Shown: piece by piece, positions 37,544-47,936 of the stretch | How positions within the stretch are numbered: the first letter of the stretch is position 1 | Layout: each line of letters opens with the position of its first letter | Source of the DNA: Acidobacteria bacterium Mor1 | GTDB lineage: Bacteria; Acidobacteriota; Polarisedimenticolia; Polarisedimenticolales; Polarisedimenticolaceae | Direction: 5' to 3' | DNA: 64,000 nucleotides | Assembly (NCBI GenBank): GCA_001664505.1 | Contig: CP011806.1 | Coordinates: 2,234,487 to 2,298,486, forward strand | Translations under genes and position numbers: made by a program | Notes under the pieces: model-generated | The model's input: only the letters and a program-made list of their open reading frames with translations | Told to the model about the DNA's origin: nothing | The model's database searches: none

Positions 37544-38089
37544 GTGAAACCCGCCCTTCGCTACCTCGTAATCGCCATCGCCGCCATCGCCGGCTTGGGA
37601 GTCCTCATGGCGCTGCTCGGGCACAAGTCTGTCCACACCGAAATCGAAATCCCGGCTCCCGCCGAAGACATCTGGCAGGTGCTCACCGACCCGGGTGGCT
37701 ACGGCGAGTGGAACCCGATCCTAGTGCGCGTCGAAGGCGAATACCGTGGCGGCGCGCGAATGCGCTACAAGATGCGGAACCAATCCGGCAAGGACAGCGA
37801 CGTTCAGTCCAAGGTCGTCGCCTTCATCGCCGGCCGCGAACTCCGTCAGTTCGGCGGCATCCGCGGCGTCTTGACCTTCGACCACACCTGGCAACTGGAA
37901 CCGATCGAAGCGGGCACCCGCGTGACTCAACGCGAGGAATACCGGGGCATTGGGGTCTGGTTCTGGGACCCGGGCTGGGTCGAGGAGATGTACCGCAAGG
38001 CCAACGCCGGCCTGCTGCAGCGAGTGCAACAACTCAGGGACCGCCGCACCACACCATCACTCCCGCCGAAATCGGCCGAAGGACGCTAG
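37544..38089 (+). CDS. SRPBCC (START-like) family protein with N-terminal membrane anchor
   Basis: 181 residues from a GTG start 6 bp after the hydrolase stop. The N-terminus has a hydrophobic segment ([20 protein letters not shown]) that may anchor it to the membrane. The rest is the ligand-binding SRPBCC fold: [54 protein letters not shown]. These proteins bind hydrophobic ligands or act in polyketide and stress pathways. It ends overlapping pgi by 4 bp. Third gene of the operon. Confidence 0.83.
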   Translation: MKPALRYLVIAIAAIAGLGVLMALLGHKSVHTEIEIPAPAEDIWQVLTDPGGYGEWNPILVRVEGEYRGGARMRYKMRNQSGKDSDVQSKVVAFIAGRELRQFGGIRGVLTFDHTWQLEPIEAGTRVTQREEYRGIGVWFWDPGWVEEMYRKANAGLLQRVQQLRDRRTTPSLPPKSAEGR

Positions 38090-39681
38090 GGCCTGGCCAA
38101 CCGGTACACCGCCGTGAACGGCGTGCTGCCCCGCTCCGCCATCACACCGCGCTCGGGATTGGCGGCCAGCCGCTCGAGAATATGGAACGCGGTCTCTACC
38201 GCATCCGGCTCGCCGACCGCCTCGGCCAGCTGATCGCAGGTCGCGCCCTGATCCCCTCGTTCCCGCAGAGCGTCGAGCAGCCGTAGCTGTAGATCGAGCA
38301 CCGAAGCCGCCGCCTTCTTCCCGGCCTCGACGCCGGGCTGGTGGTAGGCGTTGATGTTGACCAACGTGGCGTAGAGGCCGACCGCCCGCTCGTAGAGCGC
38401 GACCAGCATGCCGACGGTGTGGGCGTCGACCCGGCCGACGGTAATGGTGATCGAATTACGGCCGTTGTCGTAGAGCGCCTCCCGGGTACCGAGACGGAAG
38501 CCGCCGAGGAAGTCCCCGGCGGTGATTCGCGGCTCGACCTCGAGGCTCTCCCCTTCCCGGTCCCGCAACACCTCGATGAAGGTGGCGAAGAAGTTGGGCA
38601 CGCCGTCCCGTAGCTGCTGCACGTAGGCGTGCTGATCGGTCGAGCCCTTGTTGCCGTAGACCGCGATGCCCTGATGCACGACGTTGCCGTCGAGGTCCTT
38701 CTCCTTGCCCAGCGACTCCATCACCAACTGCTGCAGGTAGCGGCTGAAGAGCGCCAGCCGATCCTTGTAGGGCAGGATCACCATGTCCTTGGCGCCCTTG
38801 CCGCCGCCGGCGTGGTGCCAGGCCAGGGCCAGAAGCGCGGCAGGGTTCTGGGAGGTCTCCGGCCGGCGGGTCAACCGGTCCATGGCGGCCGCCCCTTCGA
38901 GCATGGCCCGGACGTCGAGCCCCTGGAGCGCCGCCGGCAACAGGCCGACCGCCGAGGTTTCGGAGACCCGGCCACCGACCCAGTCCCACATCGGGAAGCG
39001 GCGCAGGAAGCCCTGCTCCTGGGCAACCCGGTCGAGCTTGCTGCCCTCCTGGGTAATCGCCACCGCGTGGGGGCCGAAGTCCACGCCCTTGCGACGGTAG
39101 GCCGCCGCCGCCTCGAGCATGCCGTTGCGGGTCTCGGGGGTGCCGCCGGATTTCGAGATGACCACGGTCAGGGTCGAGAGCAGATCGTCGCCCAGACCGT
39201 TCAACACACGGTCGATGCCGTCGGGGTCGGTGTTGTCCAGGAAGTGCGGGGTGAGCCTGTTCCCCTGGCCACCCAGGGCTTCATCGACGAACTGGGGACC
39301 GAGGGCGCTGCCGCCGATGCCGACCACCAGCAGATGCTCGAAGCGATCGGCCCGTGCCGGCTTGACGCTACCGTCGTGCACCTCGGCGGTGAAATCGAGA
39401 ACCTGCTTCACCGTGTCCCGGATCTGATCGCCGATCTCCGCAGCCGGCGCCAGTTCCGGCGCGCGCAACCAGTAGTGCCCGACCATCCGCTCCTCGTCCG
39501 GGTTGGCGATGGCACCCTTCTCCAGCTGCTCCATCGCCTGGAAGGCGGCGGTCATCGGATCGCGCATGGTTTCCATGAAGTCGACGGGCAGGTCCATGCG
39601 GCTCACGTCGAGACGGAAGGAAAGTGCGGGCTCGTCGAAGAGCCAGGTGCGATAGCGATCCCACAGCTCGCGTCGGTTCAT
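38086..39681 (-). CDS. pgi: Glucose-6-phosphate isomerase
   Basis: 531 residues with GGAGG 8 bp upstream. Motifs of the SIS-fold PGI family are present: [57 protein letters not shown], and the C-terminal region with [31 protein letters not shown] (active-site Lys/His part). It interconverts glucose-6-phosphate and fructose-6-phosphate in the cytosol. The C-terminal ~90 residues after that motif are longer than in short PGIs and include a helical extension. Divergent from the flavoprotein at 39772. Confidence 0.95.
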   Translation of the reverse strand: MNRRELWDRYRTWLFDEPALSFRLDVSRMDLPVDFMETMRDPMTAAFQAMEQLEKGAIANPDEERMVGHYWLRAPELAPAAEIGDQIRDTVKQVLDFTAEVHDGSVKPARADRFEHLLVVGIGGSALGPQFVDEALGGQGNRLTPHFLDNTDPDGIDRVLNGLGDDLLSTLTVVISKSGGTPETRNGMLEAAAAYRRKGVDFGPHAVAITQEGSKLDRVAQEQGFLRRFPMWDWVGGRVSETSAVGLLPAALQGLDVRAMLEGAAAMDRLTRRPETSQNPAALLALAWHHAGGGKGAKDMVILPYKDRLALFSRYLQQLVMESLGKEKDLDGNVVHQGIAVYGNKGSTDQHAYVQQLRDGVPNFFATFIEVLRDREGESLEVEPRITAGDFLGGFRLGTREALYDNGRNSITITVGRVDAHTVGMLVALYERAVGLYATLVNINAYHQPGVEAGKKAAASVLDLQLRLLDALRERGDQGATCDQLAEAVGEPDAVETAFHILERLAANPERGVMAERGSTPFTAVYRLARP

Positions 39682-39771
39682 GGGGCGATCCTCCGGAAGG
39701 TTTGGTCGTGTACCTTATCAGAACGAAGCAGGGTCCCGGCCCGGATCCGCGGCCGCAAGGAGTGGAGCGAG

Positions 39772-41169
<1,398 letters not shown>

Positions 41170-41284
41170 CGGAGGCTTTGGTGGGCGAGCGGAGGGTGGG
41201 GTTCCCCGCCAACTAGACTCCTGGGCCTTCGGGAACGATATTGCACGTACGGCGACCGATTTGTGACGGCCTGAGGGTGTACCG

Positions 41285-42352
41285 GTGCAGGGAAGCGTCT
41301 CTTTTCATCCGATCGACATGCGCTTCTTCGAGGAGCTGATCGAACCGCTGATCTGCGGCGGAAAGGTCAATCCCGAGGACTATCTGGCCGAAGCCCTGCG
41401 CTGCCGCCAGGTCCACGCCCGGGCCCGGCGTTACATTTATGGAATCGACAACCTGATGTCCGCCGCGGAGCCGCCGCCGGTGGTTCCCCAGAAGACCTGG
41501 CTCAACGCGGTCAAGGTGCGGGTCGAACGGATGGCCTTCGATCCCGGCCCGGTGGTGAAGAAGGCGCTGGACCTGATCGACCCGGATCTGCATCTGGAAG
41601 GGCGGCCGTTTTTCATCAGTGAGGGTTCCGCCGAGCGGGTCGCCGATCTGGTCCAGGACTACCGGGATGCGCCGAGCGGCGACGCCGCCGACTCCCTGGC
41701 CCTGGAGCAGCTGGTCCGGCTGGACCCGGAGCTGGCCCGCGAAGTCGAGGCGGATCCCTTCGAACCCGACTCCTCGGACATGTCCCACCGCAACGAGTTG
41801 CTGGGCGCCCTCAAGAACATCTTCGACCTGGCCAAGTCTGCCCGGGACGGCGACGACTGGGGCCGCCTGGGTGGCGATCGCCGGCCGGCGGTGCAGGTGA
41901 TGGCCGAGGAACTACCCTGGAAGGCGGTTGCCATGTCCGCCCGGGTGATGCCCTTCTGGCAGGCCAAGGATGTGGACGGCCTGGAGACGATCTGCGGGCT
42001 CGCCGGCGTCGAGCCTCCGCCGGTGATGGTCCCTGCCTGGCGCCTCTTCGGCGAAGCCTGTCAGGAGTTCCCCGAGCTCCAGGCGGCCATGGGTGTGGAG
42101 CTCAACGGGCCCCAGGCGGTTGGCGCCTTCGTCGCCGCAGAAGATGTTGCGGAATTACAGGATTTCTTGAATGCATCCGGATCTCGGATCATTCAGGCCG
42201 CGACCCAGCACGGCGAAGGCGCGGCCTGCCGCACCCTGCTGCGCAAGATCCGGGAATGCGTGACCTTTTGCGAGCGCCACGGCCTCGCATACCTGGAAGC
42301 CTCGGGGATCGAATCCCCGGAGCTCCAGTCCCCGCCCAAGCCCGGCCGTTGA
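41285..42352 (+). CDS. Unknown conserved-looking protein
   Basis: 355 residues from a GTG start with GAGG 8 bp upstream. No signal peptide or membrane segment. The sequence is helical with acidic patches (DYRDAPSGDAADSLALEQLV, FEPDSSDMSHRNELLGALKNIF) and some repeated PPPVV/PPPVMV loops. No catalytic motif is evident. It follows the flavoprotein by 115 bp and precedes the DUF1573-cytochrome gene by 114 bp, so an operon is uncertain. Function unknown. Confidence 0.7.
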   Translation: MQGSVSFHPIDMRFFEELIEPLICGGKVNPEDYLAEALRCRQVHARARRYIYGIDNLMSAAEPPPVVPQKTWLNAVKVRVERMAFDPGPVVKKALDLIDPDLHLEGRPFFISEGSAERVADLVQDYRDAPSGDAADSLALEQLVRLDPELAREVEADPFEPDSSDMSHRNELLGALKNIFDLAKSARDGDDWGRLGGDRRPAVQVMAEELPWKAVAMSARVMPFWQAKDVDGLETICGLAGVEPPPVMVPAWRLFGEACQEFPELQAAMGVELNGPQAVGAFVAAEDVAELQDFLNASGSRIIQAATQHGEGAACRTLLRKIRECVTFCERHGLAYLEASGIESPELQSPPKPGR

Positions 42353-42466
42353 CCCCGGCTCCGATCCACCGCGGAGACCACCCCGTTTCGTGGCGTCGAG
42401 GGGTGAATGCGGGGTATCTTAATCGCCTGGCCGGACTTATCCCCGGTCGCTACGGGCGGAGCTAGC

Positions 42467-43243
42467 ATGAAATTCACCTCGAACCGGGTCCTGGTACCCG
42501 TCCTGATCCTCATCGCCGTCGCGCTGCTGGCCTCCACGGTGATGGCCGCAGGCAAGGCACGCATCCGCTTCGAGGGCCTGACCCACGACTTCGGAGAGCT
42601 ACGGGCCGACCAGAAGGTCGAGTTCGACTGGCCGTACCACAACGAGGGGGACGGTCCGCTCAAGATCTTGCGCACCCGCTCCTCCTGCGGCTGCACCATG
42701 ACCCTGCTCGACGGCGAGGTCATCGAGGCGGGCAAGACCGGGAAACTCAAGATCGCCTTCGACCCTGCGGGCCAGCACGGCTCGGTGACCAAGACCCTGT
42801 CGGTGGTGACCAACGATCCCGAGCGGCAGCGGGTGCTGTTGACGGTCAAGGCGAAGGTCCTTCCGGTGGATACCCCCACCGTCGAGGGAGACCATCCGCC
42901 GATCACCGGCCAGTCCCTGTTGATGGGCGACTGCGCCACCTGCCACGCCGCCCCCGCCGCGGACAAGAGCGGCGAAGAGCTGTACACGGCGATCTGCGCC
43001 ATGTGCCACGGCGTCGACGGCACCGGCATCTCGGCACCGTCGCTGCGCCACCCGAGCTACCTGGAGTCGCGCTCGGACCAGGAGCTCAACGAGGGCATCG
43101 CCTTCGGCACGACCAACCCGCGGATGCCCGGCTTCGGGCAACTGATGGGCGGGCCGTTGACCGAAGATCAGATCGACACGCTGGTGAAGTTGTTGCGCAA
43201 GTGGGGACCGACCACCGACGACGGGTCGGCCTCGGGCGACTAG
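42467..43243 (+). CDS. DUF1573-type domain fused to a cytochrome c domain
   Basis: 258 residues from the ATG at 42467 with GGGCGGAG upstream. A signal peptide (PVLILIAVALLASTVMA) is followed by a DUF1573 Ig-like domain: FEGLTHDFGELRADQKVEF, SSCGCTM, SVVTNDPERQRVLLTVKA. Two heme-attachment motifs follow about 25 residues apart, CATCH and CAMCH, the second starting a class I cytochrome c domain (GVDGTGISAPSLRHPSYL...MPGFGQLMGGPLT) with Met ligands. It is likely a periplasmic electron-transfer protein. Whether the first CxxCH binds its own heme is unclear. Confidence 0.87.
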   Translation: MKFTSNRVLVPVLILIAVALLASTVMAAGKARIRFEGLTHDFGELRADQKVEFDWPYHNEGDGPLKILRTRSSCGCTMTLLDGEVIEAGKTGKLKIAFDPAGQHGSVTKTLSVVTNDPERQRVLLTVKAKVLPVDTPTVEGDHPPITGQSLLMGDCATCHAAPAADKSGEELYTAICAMCHGVDGTGISAPSLRHPSYLESRSDQELNEGIAFGTTNPRMPGFGQLMGGPLTEDQIDTLVKLLRKWGPTTDDGSASGD

Positions 43244-43264
43244 CGCCGACGGGGTTCGCCGCAC

Positions 43265-44686
43265 ATGGGCTCCAATAGACCGACCTCCATCGTTGCGGAA
43301 CGCGCGGTTCGCTACCTGCGCGACCACGTGGAGCCTGTCCAGAGCAAGGAGCTGGCCCACGAGCTGTTGTCGACGAAGATCGCCGACGAGAGCATGGCCA
43401 GCCGGGTGCTCGAATCCGCCTTCGGCGGCGACCCGCGACTGGCCTACGGCAAGGGAGGCTGGAGCCGCACCCAGGGTGCGCGACCGTCGGGCCCGGCCGC
43501 GGCCGAGACTCCCCAGGAAGACGCCGACCGGGTGTTGCTCCTGCTGGAAGGAGATCGTCCCGCCCGTGGACGCCCCTGGGAGCTACTGCACCTGGCCGCG
43601 ATTCGCCTTCACGGAGACATGGTCGTCGCGACCTGCGGCGGTGAGCCGGGGCCCGGCCCTGCAGGCAAGCGCCTGCGGCGGGTGCTCCAGGAGTTGCTCA
43701 ACGATGCGGTCCCGGTGATGCACGACCCGCCGGGAGCCCTGGCCGCCCTCGAGCGTTTCCTCGGCGAACCGCTGGACCGGCCGCTTTCCCTGCGGCGCCT
43801 GGCCCATCAGCGCAAGGAACTGCCGGCGCACCACGATCTCGAAGCCTTGATGGCGTCCCTCGAGATGAGCTGGCGGGATACCGGCGACTCGCTGGAGTTG
43901 GCCGACACCCTGGACGAATGCCTCGAACGGCTGCGCCGTCCCGACGAGAGCCTGGACGACCTGCGGGCGGACCTCTATCGTCAGTCGCCGCCCATCGACT
44001 GGGCGCGCTACGACTTCGACCGGACCTTCCTGCGCAGCCTGCCCCGGGTGGCGGGCACCTACCGCTTCTACGACGATCAGGGTGAGTTGCTCTACGCGGG
44101 CAAGTCGTCGAATCTCTACCGCCGGGTGGGCTCCTACTTCCGCGAGGGGCAGAACCGGCCGGCCAAGACCCAGAAGCTGCTGGATCAGCTGCACCGGATC
44201 GAAGTCGAACCGGTGGGCTCCGACCTGGAGGCGATGCTTCACGAGGCGGAGCTGATCCGTCAGCAGAACCCCAAGGCCAACGTCCAGCGCAAGATTCACC
44301 CCAGCGGCCGGGCGGGCTCACGCCTCGACTCGATCCTGATCCTCGAACCGGCGACGGAACCGGCGGTGCTGCGGGCGTTCCTCATCCGCGATGCGCGGCT
44401 GCTGGCCCGGGTGGCCATCGGCCCCCGCGGCGGCGGTTTGAAGCGAATCGAGCGCGTACTGGAAGACCATTTCTTCTCGGCCCCCGACGGGCCGTCCGAT
44501 GCGGCCGACGGACCCGATCTCGACGTGGAGATCGTGGCCCGCTGGCTCGCCGCGAACCGGGATCGCGCGGTTGCCTTCGATCCCACCGATCTGCGCACGG
44601 CGCGGGAGGTCATCGGCCGGCTGCAGTGGTTCCTCAGCCACCAGTCCCCCTTCGACCCCGACGGCGCGCCCATCACCAGCCGTTGA
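43265..44686 (+). CDS. Exonuclease-like/GIY-YIG (UvrC-like) fusion protein
   Basis: 473 residues. The N-terminal ~60 residues look like a winged helix. A degenerate DnaQ-type exonuclease fold follows (about 75-225): VLLLLEGDRPARGRPWELLHLAAIRLHG replaces the usual catalytic DxETTG motif, and LSLRRLAHQRKELPAHHDLEALM matches the later helix, so that domain is probably inactive. A GIY-YIG nuclease domain follows: GTYRFYDDQGELLYAGKSSNL, YRRVGSYF, and the catalytic Glu in DLEAMLHEAELIRQQNP. This resembles exonuclease-UvrC-like fusions. Role in DNA repair is inferred. Confidence 0.8.
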   Translation: MGSNRPTSIVAERAVRYLRDHVEPVQSKELAHELLSTKIADESMASRVLESAFGGDPRLAYGKGGWSRTQGARPSGPAAAETPQEDADRVLLLLEGDRPARGRPWELLHLAAIRLHGDMVVATCGGEPGPGPAGKRLRRVLQELLNDAVPVMHDPPGALAALERFLGEPLDRPLSLRRLAHQRKELPAHHDLEALMASLEMSWRDTGDSLELADTLDECLERLRRPDESLDDLRADLYRQSPPIDWARYDFDRTFLRSLPRVAGTYRFYDDQGELLYAGKSSNLYRRVGSYFREGQNRPAKTQKLLDQLHRIEVEPVGSDLEAMLHEAELIRQQNPKANVQRKIHPSGRAGSRLDSILILEPATEPAVLRAFLIRDARLLARVAIGPRGGGLKRIERVLEDHFFSAPDGPSDAADGPDLDVEIVARWLAANRDRAVAFDPTDLRTAREVIGRLQWFLSHQSPFDPDGAPITSR

Positions 44687-44735
44687 ACGACGACCCCTAC
44701 CCTCCTGAACCCGGCGCGCCCGGGACGGCTTGCCG

Positions 44736-46052
44736 ATGATCGACGCCCTTTATCTGGTGGCGGCGGTCCTGCTCGTCCTGCTGAACGCCTTCTTCGTCGC
44801 CACCGAATTTGCCATCGTCCGCGTGCGCAACACGCGACTGGACGAGATGGTGGAGTCCGGCGTCGCCCGGGCCGGCGCGGCCCGCGAGGTCACCCGCTCC
44901 CTCGACGCCATGCTCTCGGCCTGCCAGCTGGGGATCACCCTGGCGTCGCTGGGGCTCGGCTGGCTGGGTGAGCCCGCCTTCGCCCATCTGCTGGAGCCGC
45001 TGTTCGCCTCGATGGGCGCCATGAGCGAGGTCGCCGCCCACTCGGTGGCGGTGACGTTGGCGTTCATGATCATCACCTTCCTGCACATCGTGTTCGGGGA
45101 GTTGGCGCCGAAGACCATCGCCATCGCGTATCCGGAGAAAACCACCCTCTGGATCGCCTGGCCGATCCGCTTCTTCCACCGGGTGCTCTACCCGTTCATC
45201 TGGGCGCTCAACGGCACCGCCAACTGGTCGGTGCGGCTGATGGGACTGGAACCCAACGCCGAGTTCAGCCGGGCCCACAGCGAAGCCGAGCTGCGCATGG
45301 TGCTGGAGCAGAGCCACCAGGGCGGGCACCTGAGCGAGTCGCACAAGGGCCTGCTGGTCAAGGCGTTGGACTTCCCCAACCACCCGGCGCGCCAGATCAT
45401 GGTGCCCCGCACCGACATCGTCTACATCGACGTAACCCATTCCATCGACGAGATCCGCCGCACCGTGCGGCGCAGCGGCCACACCCGCTACCCGGTCTGC
45501 GAGGGGGATCTGGACAAGGTGGTCGGCATCCTGCACATCAAAGATCTTTTCCTGGCCGACGAACCCGACGACATCCTCAAGATCATGCGGGAACCGGTGT
45601 TCGTTCCCGAGTCGATCCAGGTCGGCGCGCTGCTGGAGCGGTTCCAGAACGAGCGCCGGCATCTGTGCATCGTGCTCGACGAGTACGGCGGTACTTCCGG
45701 CATCGTCACCATCGAAGATGTAATCGAGGAGCTGACCGGCGAGATCCAGGACGAGCACGACCACGAGACCCCCAAGGTGCGGCCGCTCTCCGACGGCCGG
45801 CTGTCGGTGGACGCCGCCTACCCCACCGACGAGCTGGAGGAGGAGTTGGGACTCGAGGGCAGCGCCGACGACGAGGACGTCGAGGAGGTCGACACCCTGG
45901 GCGGGCTGGTGGTGACCAAGCTCGGCCGCCTGGCCCGGCCCGGCGACGCCGTGGAGCTGGCCGGCCGCCGGATCGAGGTCAGCCGGGTGCGTGGACGCCG
46001 CATCGTGCGCTTGATCGTGCACCCCGCGGTGCAGGACGAAACCGCCGTTTGA
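44736..46052 (+). CDS. CorC/HlyC-family membrane protein with CBS domains
   Basis: About 438 residues from the ATG at 44736 (a TTG lies two codons upstream). The N-terminal DUF21 (CNNM) domain has three or four membrane helices (ALYLVAAVLLVLLNAFFVATE...ASLGLGWLGEP). Two CBS domains follow (RQIMVPRTDIVYIDVTHS, RYPVCEGDLDKVVGILHIKD). The C-terminal CorC_HlyC domain is LGGLVVTKLGRLARPGD. The family acts in Mg2+/Co2+ homeostasis or efflux. It lies 50 bp after the nuclease gene and 49 bp before fur. Confidence 0.92.
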   Translation: MIDALYLVAAVLLVLLNAFFVATEFAIVRVRNTRLDEMVESGVARAGAAREVTRSLDAMLSACQLGITLASLGLGWLGEPAFAHLLEPLFASMGAMSEVAAHSVAVTLAFMIITFLHIVFGELAPKTIAIAYPEKTTLWIAWPIRFFHRVLYPFIWALNGTANWSVRLMGLEPNAEFSRAHSEAELRMVLEQSHQGGHLSESHKGLLVKALDFPNHPARQIMVPRTDIVYIDVTHSIDEIRRTVRRSGHTRYPVCEGDLDKVVGILHIKDLFLADEPDDILKIMREPVFVPESIQVGALLERFQNERRHLCIVLDEYGGTSGIVTIEDVIEELTGEIQDEHDHETPKVRPLSDGRLSVDAAYPTDELEEELGLEGSADDEDVEEVDTLGGLVVTKLGRLARPGDAVELAGRRIEVSRVRGRRIVRLIVHPAVQDETAV

Positions 46053-46101
46053 CAGGCCGCCCCCGGGGGCCTAGCGTGGGGGCACGCGCGGGAGACCGGA
46101 C

Positions 46102-46572
46102 ATGTCCGACAAGCAGCAAGAACCCCTTCTCGACCGGATGCAGGCCAAGGGCCTGCGCATCACCGACCAGCGGCGCGCCATCGCCGAACTGCTGGAGGAG
46201 GCCGAGGAGCACCTCAACGCCGACCAGGTGTTCGAGCTGGCTCAGAAACGGGACCCGGGCATCCACCGGGCCACGGTCTACCGCACCCTCAACACCCTGA
46301 AGAAGATGGGCCTGATCGACGAGCTCGATCTGATGCACGTGACCGGCGACCGGCACTTCTACGAGGTGCGCCCCTCGACCTTCCACATCCATCTGGTCTG
46401 CATGCGTTGCGGCGACGTGGCCGAGCCCGACGGCCCGTTCTGGGAAGAGCTGAAGAGCCGGGTGCTGCGCGAGACCGGCTTCCGTCCCGAGGCGGTACGC
46501 ATGGAGATGGGCGGACACTGCTCCACCTGCCAGGCCGAGATGGCCGACGCACCCAAGGCGGCGGAAGGCTAG
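46102..46572 (+). CDS. Fur-family transcriptional regulator
   Basis: 156 residues. The winged-helix N-terminus is GLRITDQRRAIAELLEEAEEHLNADQVFELAQKR, then the recognition helix IHRATVYRTLNTLKKMGLI. The metal-binding C-terminal part has HFYEVRPSTFHIHLVCMRCG and GGHCSTCQAEM, so both the regulatory His/Glu site and a Cys4 structural zinc site are present. The metal specificity (Fe, Zn, Mn or peroxide) is not evident. The 3' end is followed at once by the UbiA frame. Confidence 0.93.
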   Translation: MSDKQQEPLLDRMQAKGLRITDQRRAIAELLEEAEEHLNADQVFELAQKRDPGIHRATVYRTLNTLKKMGLIDELDLMHVTGDRHFYEVRPSTFHIHLVCMRCGDVAEPDGPFWEELKSRVLRETGFRPEAVRMEMGGHCSTCQAEMADAPKAAEG

Positions 46573-46651
46573 CGCCTTCGGCGAGCGACTCACCTTCTGG
46601 CTCAAGGTCTCCCGGCCGGGCCTCTGGTTCCAGACACTGTGGCTCTACACG

Positions 46652-47443
46652 GTGCCCCTCGCCGCGGGTATCGACTGGCGCACGCCCGCCTTCTGGCTGG
46701 GCCTGATCTACGTCACCTGGCCGCTGAACCTGTTGGTCTACGGCTGGAACGACATCGTCGACGAGGAGATCGACCGGGCCAACCCGCGCAAGGACAGCTG
46801 GCTCTTCGGCGCGCGAGGCTCGAGCCGGCAACTCGCCTCGCTTCCGCCGCTGATCGGCGGCGTCACCCTGCCCTTCGGCGCAGCGCTGACCTGGTTCGGC
46901 GGCATCTGGACCCTCGCGTCGCTGACGGGGATCGTCCTGGCCAACGGCCTGTACAACGCGCGCATCGGGGGTCTCAGGGGGCGCCCACCGCTGGATCTGG
47001 TCAACTGCCTGGGCTACCTGCTGGTGCTGGAGCTCTCGCTGCGCCTCAACGACGCGTCCCCCCTTCCGTGGCAGACCTTCGCCTACCTCGGACTCTTCTG
47101 CGTTCACGCTCAGCTGGTCGGCCAGGTGATGGACTACTACTGCGACAAGGCGGCGGGCCGCCGGACCAGCTGCACGCGGTTGGGCATCCTGCCGACGAAG
47201 GGGCTGATCATCCTGCTGGTCGCAGGCGAAGGGGTGATGCTGGCGACCCTCTTCGGCGACCTGATCCTCGGCGGCATGCTGCTGGCTGGCTCGGCCTTCC
47301 TGATCTTCGACGCCCTGATCTACGGACGCGACCGTCAGTACTCGGTGGCCGAATTCCGGCTGGCGGGGCTGGGAATGAACGCCGCCGGGTTCGTCAGCAT
47401 GATCTGGGTCTGGTTCTCGGGCAGCCTGGTGCGGCTGGTCTAG
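46652..47443 (+). CDS. UbiA-family prenyltransferase (5' end unresolved)
   Basis: At least 263 residues from the GTG at 46652. Multiple membrane helices surround the first Asp-rich motif (YGWNDIVDEEIDRANPRKD, with NDxxDxxxD) and the second (QVMDYYCDKAAGRR). The frame is open upstream to 46454, and 46577-46651 encode sequence typical of the UbiA N-terminus (GERLTFWLKVSRPGLWF...), but no ATG, GTG or TTG occurs in frame there. Either the GTG start loses the first half-helix or a rarer start codon or coupling with fur is used. These enzymes transfer prenyl groups to aromatic or lipid acceptors; substrate unknown. Confidence 0.78.
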   Translation: MPLAAGIDWRTPAFWLGLIYVTWPLNLLVYGWNDIVDEEIDRANPRKDSWLFGARGSSRQLASLPPLIGGVTLPFGAALTWFGGIWTLASLTGIVLANGLYNARIGGLRGRPPLDLVNCLGYLLVLELSLRLNDASPLPWQTFAYLGLFCVHAQLVGQVMDYYCDKAAGRRTSCTRLGILPTKGLIILLVAGEGVMLATLFGDLILGGMLLAGSAFLIFDALIYGRDRQYSVAEFRLAGLGMNAAGFVSMIWVWFSGSLVRLV

Positions 47444-47634
47444 CCTGCGGCCTGGAGCTCCGGCTCGTGACGCTCGTCTCGAGCTTCCAACGCTCGCACG
47501 CGGCGGCGCGCGGTCTCGAGGCGATCGGCCCGCTCCTCGCGGATTTGACCCTCGGTAGAGTCTACCCAGGAGCAGAAGTCGGTCCAGAGGTTGTCGAGTG
47601 GATGCCGGTTCTTGGTCGCGTGGTGAATCGCCAT
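47440..47634 (-). CDS. Small hypothetical protein with coiled-coil tail
   Basis: 64 residues on the minus strand, convergent with UbiA (4 bp overlap), with GGAG about 6 bp upstream of the ATG. The N-terminus is IHHATKNRHPLDNLWTDFC, the C-terminus a charged helix (REERADRLETARRRVRALEARDE) that would form a coiled coil. No family recognised. The clean ribosome site and composition favour a real gene but are not decisive. Confidence 0.4.
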   Translation of the reverse strand: MAIHHATKNRHPLDNLWTDFCSWVDSTEGQIREERADRLETARRRVRALEARDERHEPELQAAG

Positions 47635-47936
47635 GTCGCTCTCCGAGGCTGAAAGGAAAGGACCCTACCCCCGGAGCAAAAGTAAGCCGCGCCCTGCCCT
47701 TCGGTCTATTCGATAATGGCGAAACGGTCCATCGGGATTTCCGAACGATACGGCGAGTACGAAGGCGGCACCTATCCGTGAGTCTCTGGGTTCAATCCCC
47801 ATGGTGCGCGGTGTGGGGCGTGCTACATTCCGGACAAATCGGGCTCTCGACCAGCTTTGTTTGCTTCGGGCACCGCGCCCCCGTGGGCCGTCGCACCTGA
47901 TCCTGAGCCGCCTACTCGAAACGGAGGAATCCGCTG
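47635..47936. other. Intergenic region upstream of the SIR2-like gene
   Basis: About 300 bp without a supported gene. GGAGG at 47923-47927 is the ribosome site of the SIR2-like gene. A T-loop-like GGGTTCAATCCCC near 47793 lacks the rest of a tRNA. No clear promoter was recognised. Confidence 0.5.

Noticed and set aside
38629-39771. Upstream extension of the flavoprotein frame
   Set aside because: The extension is antisense to pgi; the Met directly before the FAD motif with a nearby ribosome site is the true start.
47735-47815. Possible tRNA or attachment site with a T-loop-like GGGTTCAATCCCC
   Set aside because: No matching acceptor, D or anticodon stem could be built around it, and no direct repeat was found at the other end of the accessory region.
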